A DNA stretch of 64,000 bases from Polyangiaceae bacterium (GTDB taxonomy: Bacteria > Myxococcota_A > Polyangia > Polyangiales > Polyangiaceae): assembly GCA_020846005.1 (NCBI GenBank), contig JADLEQ010000028.1, positions 82,389 to 146,388 of the forward strand, given 5' to 3'. A program made the translations under genes and the position numbers. Positions 46,753 through 55,153 of this stretch are shown piece by piece. Under the pieces are notes generated by a model that saw nothing but the letters and a program-made list of their open reading frames with translations, ran no database searches and was not told where the DNA came from. Every line of letters begins with the position of its first letter. Within the stretch, counting starts at the first letter, position 1.

Positions 46753-48233
46753 TTGGGCACGCTCGACTCGAAGGCGCCGCGGATGATCTTCTGCTTCGTC
46801 GCCGCGTCGAGCTTGTCGGCGTTGATCAGCGGGTAGCCCTCTTCGTACACGCGATACGCTGTCGCGCAGTCCTCCGCGCGCCCGAAGCAGCTCGCGGCGA
46901 GCTGGTAGAGGTTCCGGTCCAGGTTGACGATCTGGGCGTCGTCTTCGTCCTTCGGCTTCACCTTGCCGCGGAGGCGCTGCACGGTCGCGTACGCCGCCTG
47001 GCAGAAGGCGACCGGCTTCTTCGCCATGTAGGCGCCGTCCTGAAGATCCTTGAGCGCGCGGAGGATGGTGTCCCGATCGCTCATCTTGCCCTGGCAGTAC
47101 ATCATCACCAGCGCGTCGACGAACTTCTCCACGCGCTCGGGCCCTTCGAACCCTCCAGCGCCCTCGGCGACCTTGCGGGCGAGCTCCTTGCCGGCGTCGC
47201 ACTGGCCGGCGAGCATCAGGCACTGCGCGCGGAGGTAGCCCATGCCCCCCCTTGGATTGGTGGACTGGTGGGTCGGGTCCAGCCGGTCGTGGGCGTCGAG
47301 TTCCTGGAGGCACGCCTTGCCGTCCTTGGCGGCCTGCTTCTGGATGGCGGCGTCCCAGTGGGCGCGCGCCTCCGCGGTCATCTCGACCTTGCGATCGACG
47401 AGCGCTGCGGCGGCCGTCGACTCCGGAGTGTCCGGCGTCTCGAGCTGCGCCCGCTCCGGGTTCTCGCCGTTCGCGATCGGGCGCAGCGTCAGCCGGATCG
47501 GCACCTTGCACCCCTCGACCTCGGTGGCGGACTCGGCCTTGCACTTCGAGAGCTCGCCGCCTTGCTTGTCGGCGTGGACGCTCGTCTTCCGGCTGGCGCC
47601 CGCGCCGAAGCCGTAGACGCTCCCCTCGGCCGAGCCCTCTACCTCCGACGCGCTCCCGAGCGCGAACGCGCCCAGGTTGTACGCGTGGACGAAGTGCGTC
47701 GCCCCGGCGCAGCCCGGCACCCGATCGAGGTCCCCACGATACACCGCGGGGCGTGACGCGGTCCGCGTGCCGGCGACGTAGTACTCCATGCGGAAGCGCT
47801 CGCCGGCCGAGACCCGCCCGCCGAGCGTGGCGGCGCCGAGCGGCAGCTTGGCGTGGAGCTCGCCCTCGTCGGCGATCTCGAGCTTCTCGAGGGAGCCGCT
47901 CGTCCACTCGACGGGGAGATACGCCCCGAGCGATCCCGAGACGCTCTCGTTACGACACGCCTCGAGCACGGTGAGCGTGCACCCCTCGTACTTCACGACG
48001 ACCACGTCGCGCGCCGCGAGGCTCTCAAAGCTCGACAGGTCCGTCGCGTCCCACTCGAGGATGAACGGGCGGAGATGGTTCGCCGGGTTGCAGGCGTTCT
48101 TGCCGGCGTACGTCTGACCCATGAGGCCGCTTTGGCCCGAGGGGCGCTGGCCGTGCGCGCCCGGGACGCCCGGCGAGCAAGACGACACGAGGAGGGGGGC
48201 GAGGCCGGCTGCGGCGAGGTGGGCGAGCTTCAT
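46737..48233 (-). CDS. Large lipoprotein with N-terminal MACPF-like/beta region and Cys-pattern helical domain
   Basis: Predicted 498 residues from the ATG at 48233 (GGAG about 9 nt upstream). Signal peptide ending LLVSSC. Residues about 40-250 are beta-rich, with many strands and the motif THFVHAYNLGAFALG, and a charged GASRKTSVHADK; this long strand pattern is suggestive of a MACPF/aerolysin-like surface domain, without a decisive motif. Residues about 285-498 are helical with ordered Cys and match the following gene's product. Ends CKGK. Function unknown. Confidence 0.6.
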   Translation of the reverse strand: MKLAHLAAAGLAPLLVSSCSPGVPGAHGQRPSGQSGLMGQTYAGKNACNPANHLRPFILEWDATDLSSFESLAARDVVVVKYEGCTLTVLEACRNESVSGSLGAYLPVEWTSGSLEKLEIADEGELHAKLPLGAATLGGRVSAGERFRMEYYVAGTRTASRPAVYRGDLDRVPGCAGATHFVHAYNLGAFALGSASEVEGSAEGSVYGFGAGASRKTSVHADKQGGELSKCKAESATEVEGCKVPIRLTLRPIANGENPERAQLETPDTPESTAAAALVDRKVEMTAEARAHWDAAIQKQAAKDGKACLQELDAHDRLDPTHQSTNPRGGMGYLRAQCLMLAGQCDAGKELARKVAEGAGGFEGPERVEKFVDALVMMYCQGKMSDRDTILRALKDLQDGAYMAKKPVAFCQAAYATVQRLRGKVKPKDEDDAQIVNLDRNLYQLAASCFGRAEDCATAYRVYEEGYPLINADKLDAATKQKIIRGAFESSVPKCKGK

Positions 48234-48416
48234 GCGGGGGCTCCGGAGCGCCGACGGCGCGGGGCCGCTCGGCGCAGCGGAGCCTGACCGAGGCGCGTGC
48301 GGCTGTCGAGCGCCCCCCGGGGGAGCGCGCCGGCGGGCGCTCACCCGGGGCGAGGACGAACGTGCGCCGACGCGGGACGCGCCGGCGCACGGGGCGGACG
48401 CTGGGATCCGCGCGGC

Positions 48417-49715
48417 TCAGCCGGAGGAGGCGCTGCCGCTCACGTCGGCGCTCGCCTGGACGGAGACGCTCACCGAGGCGCTCGCGCTCACGGCCGCCTG
48501 GACCTTGGCGGTGAACTCGGCGCCGAGCGACAACGCGCAGCCCGTAGACGCGGTGATCTCGCCGGCGACGCCGCCCGCGTTCGTCGCCACGGAGCCAGCG
48601 GCCTTGGCCACCAACCCGGCCTGCTCGAACACGGCCAGCACCGCCGGGAGGTTCGCCTCGAGCGTCGTGGCCAGCGTCGCGTTGCCGGAAGCCTGCACGA
48701 CGATCTTGGGAGGCGTGCACTCCGCCTCGAACGTGCCCTGGCCGTTGCACGCAGCCTTGCACTCGGCGTCGAGCTCGCACTCGGGAGGCGTGAGCTCCGC
48801 CTCGCACTTCGGCTCGGTGTACTCGACCGAGCAGCCGCCCTTGCAGGTCGCCTCCCCGCTGCATTGCACGCCGCCGGTCGCGGTGATCTTGCACTCGCCG
48901 GTGCAGGTCCCGGAGCAGGTGCCCTGGCACTCGCCCTTCGCCGTCCCGGTGCAGGTGCCGGCGCACGTGCCGCGCGCGGGCCCGCCGGTGCACTTGCCTT
49001 CGCAGGTGCCGGCGCAGTTCCCCGCGGCGGTGCCCTGGGCGGCCTGGCCGTCGCAGGTGCCCTCGCAGGTGCCGTCGCAGGTGCCCTCGAAGCTGGCCTC
49101 GCAGCCGCCGGAGCACTCGCCGCTGACGGTGCCCTCGCACGCGCCCTCGCAGGTCGCCGCGCAGGTGCCCTCGCAGGTCGCCGCGACCGTCGCGGAGCCC
49201 TGACACGTGGCGTTCGCCTCGCAGGTCCCCGAGCACTTGCCGCTGAGCTCGCCCGGCGTGCAGCGCGCCTCGACGCTCCCGGGGGTGCACGACGCGTCGG
49301 CGTTGCAGCTCCCCTCGCAGGAGAACTGGGCCTGGGCGTTGACGGTGCACTTGCCGCCCTCGACAGTGAACGACACCGTCCCGCTCGCGCTCGCCGACGC
49401 CGTGATCGCGGCGGAGGCCTGGTCGCACACCGCGGTGAGCTGGGCGTCCGTCACGTCCTTGCCGTCGCCCTCGTAGCTGGGCGTCTCGCCGAGATCCTTC
49501 GCGATCGCGCTGCAGGCGACCGCGAGCTTGCCCTTCATCTCCCCGGCGACCTCGACCAGCGCGTCCACGGACGCGGTGAAGGCCTCCGCCTTCGCCTCGA
49601 TGTTCGCCTCGCACTTCGTCGGGTCCTCGGCCGCGCCGCAGCCCCCGGTGAACGCCGCGCCCGCGAGGGCGAGCACGACCGGCCCCGCCCAACCCTTGAA
49701 GTCATGTTTGAACAT
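48417..49715 (-). CDS. Lipoprotein with Cys-x-Gly-x tetrapeptide repeats
   Basis: Predicted 432 residues. ATG at 49715 gives a signal peptide ending FTGGC (lipobox). Mature protein: an N-terminal helical segment (about 30-110), a central region of about 210 residues where Cys recurs mostly every 4 residues (CEGTC, CAATC, CEGAC, CDGTC, CEGTC, CSGTC), and a C-terminal helical region ending in Ser/Ala/Val-rich repeats. About 39 Cys in total, almost no aromatic residues in the repeats. The periodicity suggests a regular disulfide-ladder or beta-helix-like rod. No known family is recognised. Three thioredoxin-fold lipoprotein genes lie within 6 kb. Confidence 0.75.
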   Translation of the reverse strand: MFKHDFKGWAGPVVLALAGAAFTGGCGAAEDPTKCEANIEAKAEAFTASVDALVEVAGEMKGKLAVACSAIAKDLGETPSYEGDGKDVTDAQLTAVCDQASAAITASASASGTVSFTVEGGKCTVNAQAQFSCEGSCNADASCTPGSVEARCTPGELSGKCSGTCEANATCQGSATVAATCEGTCAATCEGACEGTVSGECSGGCEASFEGTCDGTCEGTCDGQAAQGTAAGNCAGTCEGKCTGGPARGTCAGTCTGTAKGECQGTCSGTCTGECKITATGGVQCSGEATCKGGCSVEYTEPKCEAELTPPECELDAECKAACNGQGTFEAECTPPKIVVQASGNATLATTLEANLPAVLAVFEQAGLVAKAAGSVATNAGGVAGEITASTGCALSLGAEFTAKVQAAVSASASVSVSVQASADVSGSASSG

Positions 49716-49848
49716 CTGCGTCTCTGCTCCGTGGTGAGGGCGCCCCGGGAGGCCCGGGGCGGGCACCCGAGGGTCGGGGCCCATGGTTCGACGGCGCCAG
49801 CGCGCCTTCGATGCAATCCCGCCGGGTGCCGGCGGGGACCGCCCCAGT

Positions 49849-49854
49849 TATACT
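49849..49854 (+). promoter_or_regulatory. Candidate -10 element for the CDPC thioredoxin gene
   Basis: TATACT 7 nt before GTG 49862; the best match to the TATAAT consensus in this window. Confidence 0.45.
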
Positions 49855-49861
49855 CGACGCC

Positions 49862-50392
49862 GTGGCTCACGCTTCCCGCCGCGCGCTCTTGGTCCTCGGT
49901 TCCCTGCTCCTCGCCGCCTGCGGCGCCGCGCCCGCCCCCGGAGCCTCGAGCGCGCCGGCCGCAGCGCGCCCGCCGGACTTCGAGCTCGACCGGCTCGGGG
50001 GCGGCACCGTCCGCCTCGCGGACCACCTCGGGAAGGACGTGATCCTGCTCGACTTCTGGGCGACCCACTGCGACCCCTGCCTGGCGGCCATGCCCCACCT
50101 CGACGCCCTCTACCGCCGCCACCGGGGCGATGGTTTCGTCGTCCTCGGCATCTCGATCGACGGGCCGGACACCCTGGCGCGCGTCGCGCCGACGATCGCG
50201 CGCCTGGGGGTGACCTTCCCCATCCTGCTCGACACGGAGACGCGCGTGGTCGGCCTCTACAACCCGAAGACGAGCGCGCCGTTCAGCGTGCTGATCGGCC
50301 GGGACGGCGGCGTGGTCGCCAAGCGCGAGGGCTACACGACGAGCGGCGCGAACGAGGTCGATCGCGACGTCGAGGCGGCGCTCGCCCAGTAG
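49862..50392 (+). CDS. TlpA/ResA-like thioredoxin-fold lipoprotein (CDPC)
   Basis: Predicted 176 residues from GTG 49862. Lipoprotein signal ending LLLAAC. Thioredoxin core of the TlpA/ResA type: PPDFELDRLGGG, VILLDFWATHCDPCLAAMPHL with active site CDPC, LGISIDGPDTL insertion and the cis-Pro region SAPFSVLIGRDG (residue before the strand is Ala-Pro). Expected to act in periplasmic thiol-disulfide exchange. Divergent from the Cys-repeat lipoprotein with a 147-nt gap that could hold both promoters. Confidence 0.88.
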   Translation: MAHASRRALLVLGSLLLAACGAAPAPGASSAPAAARPPDFELDRLGGGTVRLADHLGKDVILLDFWATHCDPCLAAMPHLDALYRRHRGDGFVVLGISIDGPDTLARVAPTIARLGVTFPILLDTETRVVGLYNPKTSAPFSVLIGRDGGVVAKREGYTTSGANEVDRDVEAALAQ

Positions 50393-50423
50393 CTGGTGCG
50401 CGCCCCCGCGGCGACGCAGCGGC

Positions 50424-51149
50424 TCACGGGGCGAGGTACTGATCGGCGGCGTCCCACAGCGCGTCCGGGTTCGCCCCGGCGATCTTCTGCACGATCTTCA
50501 TGTCGTGCGTCGTGATGAGGAAGTTCGTCGGGAACGACCCGAGGCTGTCGCGGACCTGGGCGAGCTTGTCGTTCGGGTCGAGCACGAACGGGAGCCCCAT
50601 CGCGTACTCGCTCGCCCAGCCCTCGAGATCCGCCTTGGTCGCCGGGCCGCCGACGCTGTCCTGCACGAGGGCCTCGAGATAGCGCAGGCCGCGGGGGGCG
50701 CGCGCGTCGACCTCCTCCTCGATGGGCTCATAGTGGAGCTGCTGGCCGTCCTGCGTGATGTAGTCGCCGCCGGCGTGCTCGGCCCGGCAGTAGCCGCACC
50801 ACACCGCGGAGAGGTTGACGTGCAGCAGCCGGCTCCCCTTCGCGCCGTCCGGATCGTAGTAGTCGCTCAGCTTGATGACCTCGAGCGCAGCCGGGTCGTA
50901 GGCCCCGGCCGCGGGATCGCGCCAGCCGAGGAACTGGAAGTTCGGGATGACCGAGTACTGACTGAACCCGTACGGCCCCGCGGGGTACGGGTCGGCGCCG
51001 AGCCCGACGGGATCGGGGCCGCCGCTCGGCGTGGTGGAGAGCGAGGTGTCGAACGGGTCGCCGCGCTCCGCCCCGCCGCCGTCGTCGCCGGAGCAGCCGC
51101 CGAGCGAGAGACCGAAGGCGAGGATCAGCGGCAGGGCGAATCGGTTCAT
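50424..51149 (-). CDS. Thioredoxin-fold lipoprotein (CGYC), YPxGPYG family member 1
   Basis: Predicted 241 residues. Lipoprotein signal ending SLGGC. A lead-in segment YPAGPYGFSQYSVIPNFQF-GWRDP precedes the thioredoxin domain. The active-site strand is LLHVNLSAVWCGYC, followed by a long variable insertion and the cis-Pro loop SFPTNFLI. It shares the lead-in and active-site surroundings with the gene at 54459-55091 (YPGGPYG, FPGWRDP, VNTAAVWCLAC), so they are paralogues. Likely a membrane-anchored thiol oxidoreductase acting on neighbouring Cys-rich proteins. Confidence 0.82.
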   Translation of the reverse strand: MNRFALPLILAFGLSLGGCSGDDGGGAERGDPFDTSLSTTPSGGPDPVGLGADPYPAGPYGFSQYSVIPNFQFLGWRDPAAGAYDPAALEVIKLSDYYDPDGAKGSRLLHVNLSAVWCGYCRAEHAGGDYITQDGQQLHYEPIEEEVDARAPRGLRYLEALVQDSVGGPATKADLEGWASEYAMGLPFVLDPNDKLAQVRDSLGSFPTNFLITTHDMKIVQKIAGANPDALWDAADQYLAP

Positions 51150-51252
51150 GGGAGGCTCCGGCGCGGGGTGCTAAGGGAGTCTTTCCGACCGCCCGGGGCG
51201 GGTCAAGTCAGCCCGGGGCGGTGGTGCTTCCACCGAGAGAGAGCCACTCCCC

Positions 51253-52527
51253 ATGCCCCGCTTCGTCCCTGGTCTCGCCCGCGCCCTCCGCCGCGCGCTC
51301 CCCGCCATCTTCCTGGTCGCCATCGTCGCCGCGCACGCCCCCGGGTGCTCGCCGGACGAAGGGGAGGCGACCTGCACGGGGCTCTCGACCTCCGAGGGCT
51401 GTCTCGCGAAGTGCGACGTGACGAAGTGCGCCACCGGTCACGCCTGCGTCGCCAACGACTGCAGGCCGACCTGCTCGACCCAGGCGGAGTGCCCCGCCGG
51501 TTACAACTGCGTAGGCGTCTACGTGGACGAGGCGCTCGTCGGCGGGGTCGCCGTGCGCGAGAACCCCGACGGCACGCCGCTCACCGGCACGCACTGCTTC
51601 CAGCTCCCGTACGCGGCCTCCGGCTCGACGGGCCAGGGCACCGCCTGCGATCCGGCGAAGCCGGAGGAGGAGCAGTGCGACACGCTGCGCGGCTACCGCT
51701 GCGTCGAGGGGACGTGTCAGCTCCCGTGCTGGTCGCACGCCGACTGCGGGGCGGCGGGCCACTGCGAGATCGCGACCGCCGGGGCGCGCGGGCACTGCGT
51801 CGGCGACGACGCGCCGCGGGGCGCGGGGCAGTACGGCACCGCCTGCCCCGAGCTCGAGGGCTGCGACACGGCCAGCGGCTTCGAGTGCGCGGGAGGCGCC
51901 GCCACCGATCCCGACAACTACTGCACCCTGGCGACGTGCAGCGCGGACACCGACTGCGCGCTCGGGTACGCGTGCGTCGCCGCCCCGGCGCGCGAGGGCG
52001 CCGGCTCCATCGGCGGCGAGAACCGCTGCGAGAAGCGCGACTACTGCCGGCCTTGCGAGACGCAGGGCGACTGCGCCGGCTACCCGGGTCAGGTGTGCGC
52101 CCGGGACTCCGGCGGGGCGAAGATCTGCACCGTGGTCTGCGATCCCAACCTGGAGAACGCCTGCCCCTGGGGGACGGCGTCGCTGTGCGGGGTCACGGAC
52201 ACCGAGCTCGGCGTCGCCACGTGCTCGCACAAGGCCGGGGCGTGCGTGGGAGACGGCGGCGCCTGCACCCCGTGCGGCGCGGACGGAGACTGCGGCGCGA
52301 ACGGCCTCTGCCTCACGCTCAGCGGCACGCTCGAGCGCGTGTGCGTCGACCTCGATCACCGCTGCACGACGGACCAAGAGTGCCCCTACTCGCCCGGAGG
52401 CCCGCTGCTGCAGTGCGCGAGCGCCGCCGTCGGCACGCCGACGACGAGCCCGCTCTTCGAACGCTGCCTGCCGCCGAACATCGCTCCCAACCCGATCTAC
52501 GGGACGAAGTTCGGCTGCTGGATGTGA
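51253..52527 (+). CDS. Cys-rich secreted lipoprotein
   Basis: Predicted 424 residues. Signal peptide with an unusually long basic n-region; lipobox HAPGC. The mature protein has about 40 Cys in repeating blocks of the type C-x(5)-DC-x(2)-G-x-x-C (CWSHADCGAAGHC, CSADTDCALGYAC, CETQGDCAGYPGQVC), usual for disulfide-knotted modules in myxobacterial surface lipoproteins. Ends GTKFGCWM. ATG at 51253 is preceded by GAGAGAG. Function unknown; its many disulfides make it a plausible substrate for the flanking thioredoxin-fold lipoproteins. Confidence 0.82.
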   Translation: MPRFVPGLARALRRALPAIFLVAIVAAHAPGCSPDEGEATCTGLSTSEGCLAKCDVTKCATGHACVANDCRPTCSTQAECPAGYNCVGVYVDEALVGGVAVRENPDGTPLTGTHCFQLPYAASGSTGQGTACDPAKPEEEQCDTLRGYRCVEGTCQLPCWSHADCGAAGHCEIATAGARGHCVGDDAPRGAGQYGTACPELEGCDTASGFECAGGAATDPDNYCTLATCSADTDCALGYACVAAPAREGAGSIGGENRCEKRDYCRPCETQGDCAGYPGQVCARDSGGAKICTVVCDPNLENACPWGTASLCGVTDTELGVATCSHKAGACVGDGGACTPCGADGDCGANGLCLTLSGTLERVCVDLDHRCTTDQECPYSPGGPLLQCASAAVGTPTTSPLFERCLPPNIAPNPIYGTKFGCWM

Positions 52528-52539
52528 GGGCGCCCCCTC
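52526..52539. terminator. Small hairpin at convergent stop codons
   Basis: GAGGG (52526-52530) and CCCTC (52535-52539) with a 4-nt loop, directly at the stop codon of the Cys-rich lipoprotein gene. Confidence 0.25.
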
Positions 52540-52542
52540 GGC

Positions 52543-54462
52543 TCAGAAGCGCGCGGTGAGATCGAGCCGCGCGCCCTCGAACGGCGGGAACACGCGACAG
52601 ACGCCGCCGACACAGCGGAGCGCGCCGCGGCGCTGGCCGACGAAGACGCCGACGCTGGAGTCGCTCGTCGGTCGCCACGTGACCTGACCGTTGACATAGG
52701 TGCCGGGCTCTCCCGGCCGCGTGTCGTACTCGAAGCCGCCCGCAACGGAGAGCGTGGACCGCCAGTCGACCCCGAGGAGGTGCTGGCCCTCGACCCACGG
52801 GGCGTCCGCGTTGCCGACCGTCTGCCGCCGCCGGCGGTGCACGCCCTGGTTTTGCAGCGCCAGCGCTCCGCCGAGCGGGAGGATCACGTCGTAGCGGGCG
52901 TAGGTCTCAGCGTAGAACAGCGTCGTCTCCCCGCCCTCGACCGCGAGCGGGCGCGCCGTCTCGTCCAGGCGCCCGCCGAGCGTGACGTTGGCACGCGACC
53001 GCCCGCCGCTCCCCTCGAGCTCCAGGCCGCTCGCCACGTCCCACACCCGGTTCTCGAACGCGCGACGGATCTCGCACCTCTCGTTACTGACGCTCTCCGC
53101 CCAGGTCGACCAGCGACCCGCCCACAGGAACACCCCGGCGCCGTCCCCGACCTCCAGGTCGCCGCGCAGCCGGCCACCGGAGACGCAGGTGTCGTACCCC
53201 TCGAAGGCGGTGTCGACCCACTGGGGCTCGGTCGTCGGCGGCGCGTTGTAGCCGACGGTCGCGAACTCGTTCGCGCGGGCGAGCTTCACGTTGGAGCGCA
53301 GCGGGAAGAACCGCCGATGGTGCTTCCCCTCGAAGGTGAGCACTACCGGCCGCGCGACGGCGCTCGTGGAGAAGTAGAGCGCGTGCCCGAGGGATGGACC
53401 GCCGCGGGCCGCGAGCGAGGGCTCGCCGCCGCGCTCGAGGCGCTGCAGCGCGGCCTCGGCGTACGCGCTCAGGTGCTCCCCGAGCCGAGGGAGCTCGAGC
53501 GACTGGGAGGCGGTGAGCGTGCGGTCGGCGCTCCGCACGACATCCTGCTGCAGCGGCGCCTGCCGCACGAGCAGCGAGCCCTGGGTGCCGAGCTTCCACG
53601 CGGGCGCGGCGAGCTCGATCTGGGCGGCGACCAGGCGATCGGGAGCGTAGGTGCACGTCTCGAACGTGGCGCACTCCCCCGTGTCGGGCGCGAAGTCCGT
53701 CTCGGTCGCGCGCGGCATCCCGGCCTCGGTCACCGCGAGCCAGCTCGGCGTCACGCTCGAGTCGACGCCCAGGTAGCGGCCGCTCGCCTCGTCGATGCGG
53801 AGCGGGTTGCCGGAACCGCCGAGGCCGGTGACGCGCAGGCGCAGCTCGGGGCCGAGCCGCGCCCGGTAGGTCGCGCGAGCACCGCGGAGGGTGGTGTCGC
53901 TGGACAGCTCATCCAGCTTGCGGACGCTCAGCACGTAGCCACGCCCGAGCTGTGCGCTGAAATCGCCCGCCGTGAGCTCGAGATCGCGCGAAGTCCACCC
54001 CACGTCCCACTTCGCCGGGTACACCCAGTCGATGTAGCGGTTCGAGAGCTCGAGCCCTGCGGCGTCGACCTTGCGGCGGAAGAACACCGGATCGGAGACC
54101 GCCCCGGGCGGCAGCGGTCGCGCGCGCAGCTCCACCAGATCGAGGCCGATTTGCACCGGATTCGGCCGGAGGAGGAAGAGCGCGCTGTCCAGACGGAGGC
54201 CCGCCTGCCACTCGCCGGACGACGCGCGCAGCGTGACGCGGTTGTACCAGAGCGCCCAGCCGTCGTTCGCGAGCGTCGACACGTCCGCGGCCGAGGTGTC
54301 GCGGTTGTCTGCGTTGTAGAGCAGGCTCGACGCCTCCGTCACGTCGACGTGGACGGGCGCGCCGCCGACGGATCCCGGCTCGAGCGCGACCACCGGTCGC
54401 GCGACGCCACCCGCGGCCGCAGCGACCGCCAGCGCGAGCGCCGGGCGGAGCCGGCGGCTCAC
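52543..54462 (-). CDS. Probable outer-membrane beta-barrel protein
   Basis: Predicted 639 residues from GTG 54462. Signal peptide (ALALAVAAAAGGVARPVVA). The mature sequence is a continuous series of amphipathic strands separated by short turns, with conserved-looking WYNRVTLRASSGEWQAGLRLDSALF, YIDWVYPAKWDVGWTSRDLEL near the start. It ends in an aromatic (DLTARF) typical of barrels inserted by BamA. The layout resembles large DUF6029-type outer-membrane proteins. Cys are few (CATFETCTY, CEIRR, CVGGVC). It overlaps the upstream thioredoxin-fold lipoprotein stop by 4 nt (GTGA), so the pair is functionally linked. Confidence 0.75.
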   Translation of the reverse strand: MSRRLRPALALAVAAAAGGVARPVVALEPGSVGGAPVHVDVTEASSLLYNADNRDTSAADVSTLANDGWALWYNRVTLRASSGEWQAGLRLDSALFLLRPNPVQIGLDLVELRARPLPPGAVSDPVFFRRKVDAAGLELSNRYIDWVYPAKWDVGWTSRDLELTAGDFSAQLGRGYVLSVRKLDELSSDTTLRGARATYRARLGPELRLRVTGLGGSGNPLRIDEASGRYLGVDSSVTPSWLAVTEAGMPRATETDFAPDTGECATFETCTYAPDRLVAAQIELAAPAWKLGTQGSLLVRQAPLQQDVVRSADRTLTASQSLELPRLGEHLSAYAEAALQRLERGGEPSLAARGGPSLGHALYFSTSAVARPVVLTFEGKHHRRFFPLRSNVKLARANEFATVGYNAPPTTEPQWVDTAFEGYDTCVSGGRLRGDLEVGDGAGVFLWAGRWSTWAESVSNERCEIRRAFENRVWDVASGLELEGSGGRSRANVTLGGRLDETARPLAVEGGETTLFYAETYARYDVILPLGGALALQNQGVHRRRRQTVGNADAPWVEGQHLLGVDWRSTLSVAGGFEYDTRPGEPGTYVNGQVTWRPTSDSSVGVFVGQRRGALRCVGGVCRVFPPFEGARLDLTARF

Positions 54463-55091
54463 GGCGCGGCCAGCCGAGCGTCGACCCACGGCCAGATCTC
54501 GGAGCGCTGATCGCCGTACCAGTAGCGGAGGATCTGCATCGTCCGCGGATCGACGAAGAGATTCAGCGGCTGCGCGTTGCTCCCGGCGTAGGGCTCCAGG
54601 AGGAAGTCCGCGTCGAGGCCCAGCGGGAAGTTCGTCTCGAAGGTCTCGCCCCACCCGGCGAGGTTGTCCGCCGACGCGGGCTTGCCGGAGGCGTCCTGGA
54701 ACAGGAGCGAAATCGCGCGCAGCCCCGCCGCGCGCCGCTCCTCGACGAGCGCTGGGAGCTCCTCGTGCTCTACCTTGCACGCGAGGCACCACACCGCCGC
54801 GGTGTTGACCAGGAGCAGGCGGGCCCCGGACGCACCGGAGGGATCGTAGAAATCCGCGAAAGCGAGCGTCTCCAGCGAGGCCGGATCGAAGGCGGCCTCC
54901 ACCGGATCTCGCCACCCGGGGAACGTCAGGTTCTCGAGCACGCCGGCCTGCAGCCCGTAAGGCCCCCCCGGGTACCCACTCCCGGAGGCGTCCGGCTGCT
55001 GGAGCAGCTCCGGGGGGATCTCTGGCGTGCCGGTGCCGCACCCCGCCACGAGGACGACCGAGGCCGCCACGAACACCGCCGCCGAACGCAT
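54459..55091 (-). CDS. Thioredoxin-fold lipoprotein (CLAC), YPxGPYG family member 2
   Basis: Predicted 210 residues. Lipoprotein signal ending LVAGC. Paralogue of the gene at 50424-51149: same YPGGPYG lead-in, FPGWRDP, DFYDPSGASGARLL and active site VNTAAVWCLACKVEHEE, with CLAC in place of CGYC. The cis-Pro equivalent is AQPLNLFVD. The GTGA overlap couples it to the beta-barrel gene, so it may help oxidise or maintain that protein or surface partners. TAGAAG lies 7 nt before the ATG. Confidence 0.82.
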   Translation of the reverse strand: MRSAAVFVAASVVLVAGCGTGTPEIPPELLQQPDASGSGYPGGPYGLQAGVLENLTFPGWRDPVEAAFDPASLETLAFADFYDPSGASGARLLLVNTAAVWCLACKVEHEELPALVEERRAAGLRAISLLFQDASGKPASADNLAGWGETFETNFPLGLDADFLLEPYAGSNAQPLNLFVDPRTMQILRYWYGDQRSEIWPWVDARLAAP

Positions 55092-55098
55092 GGCGGGT

Positions 55099-55104
55099 CT
55101 TCTA
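55099..55104 (-). promoter_or_regulatory. Candidate -10 element
   Basis: TAGAAG on the minus strand, 7 nt before the ATG at 55091. Confidence 0.3.
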
Positions 55105-55153
55105 CGGTCCCGCACGGCGAACGGCAAGCCCGCCGGGCGCCGGCGAGCGCACG

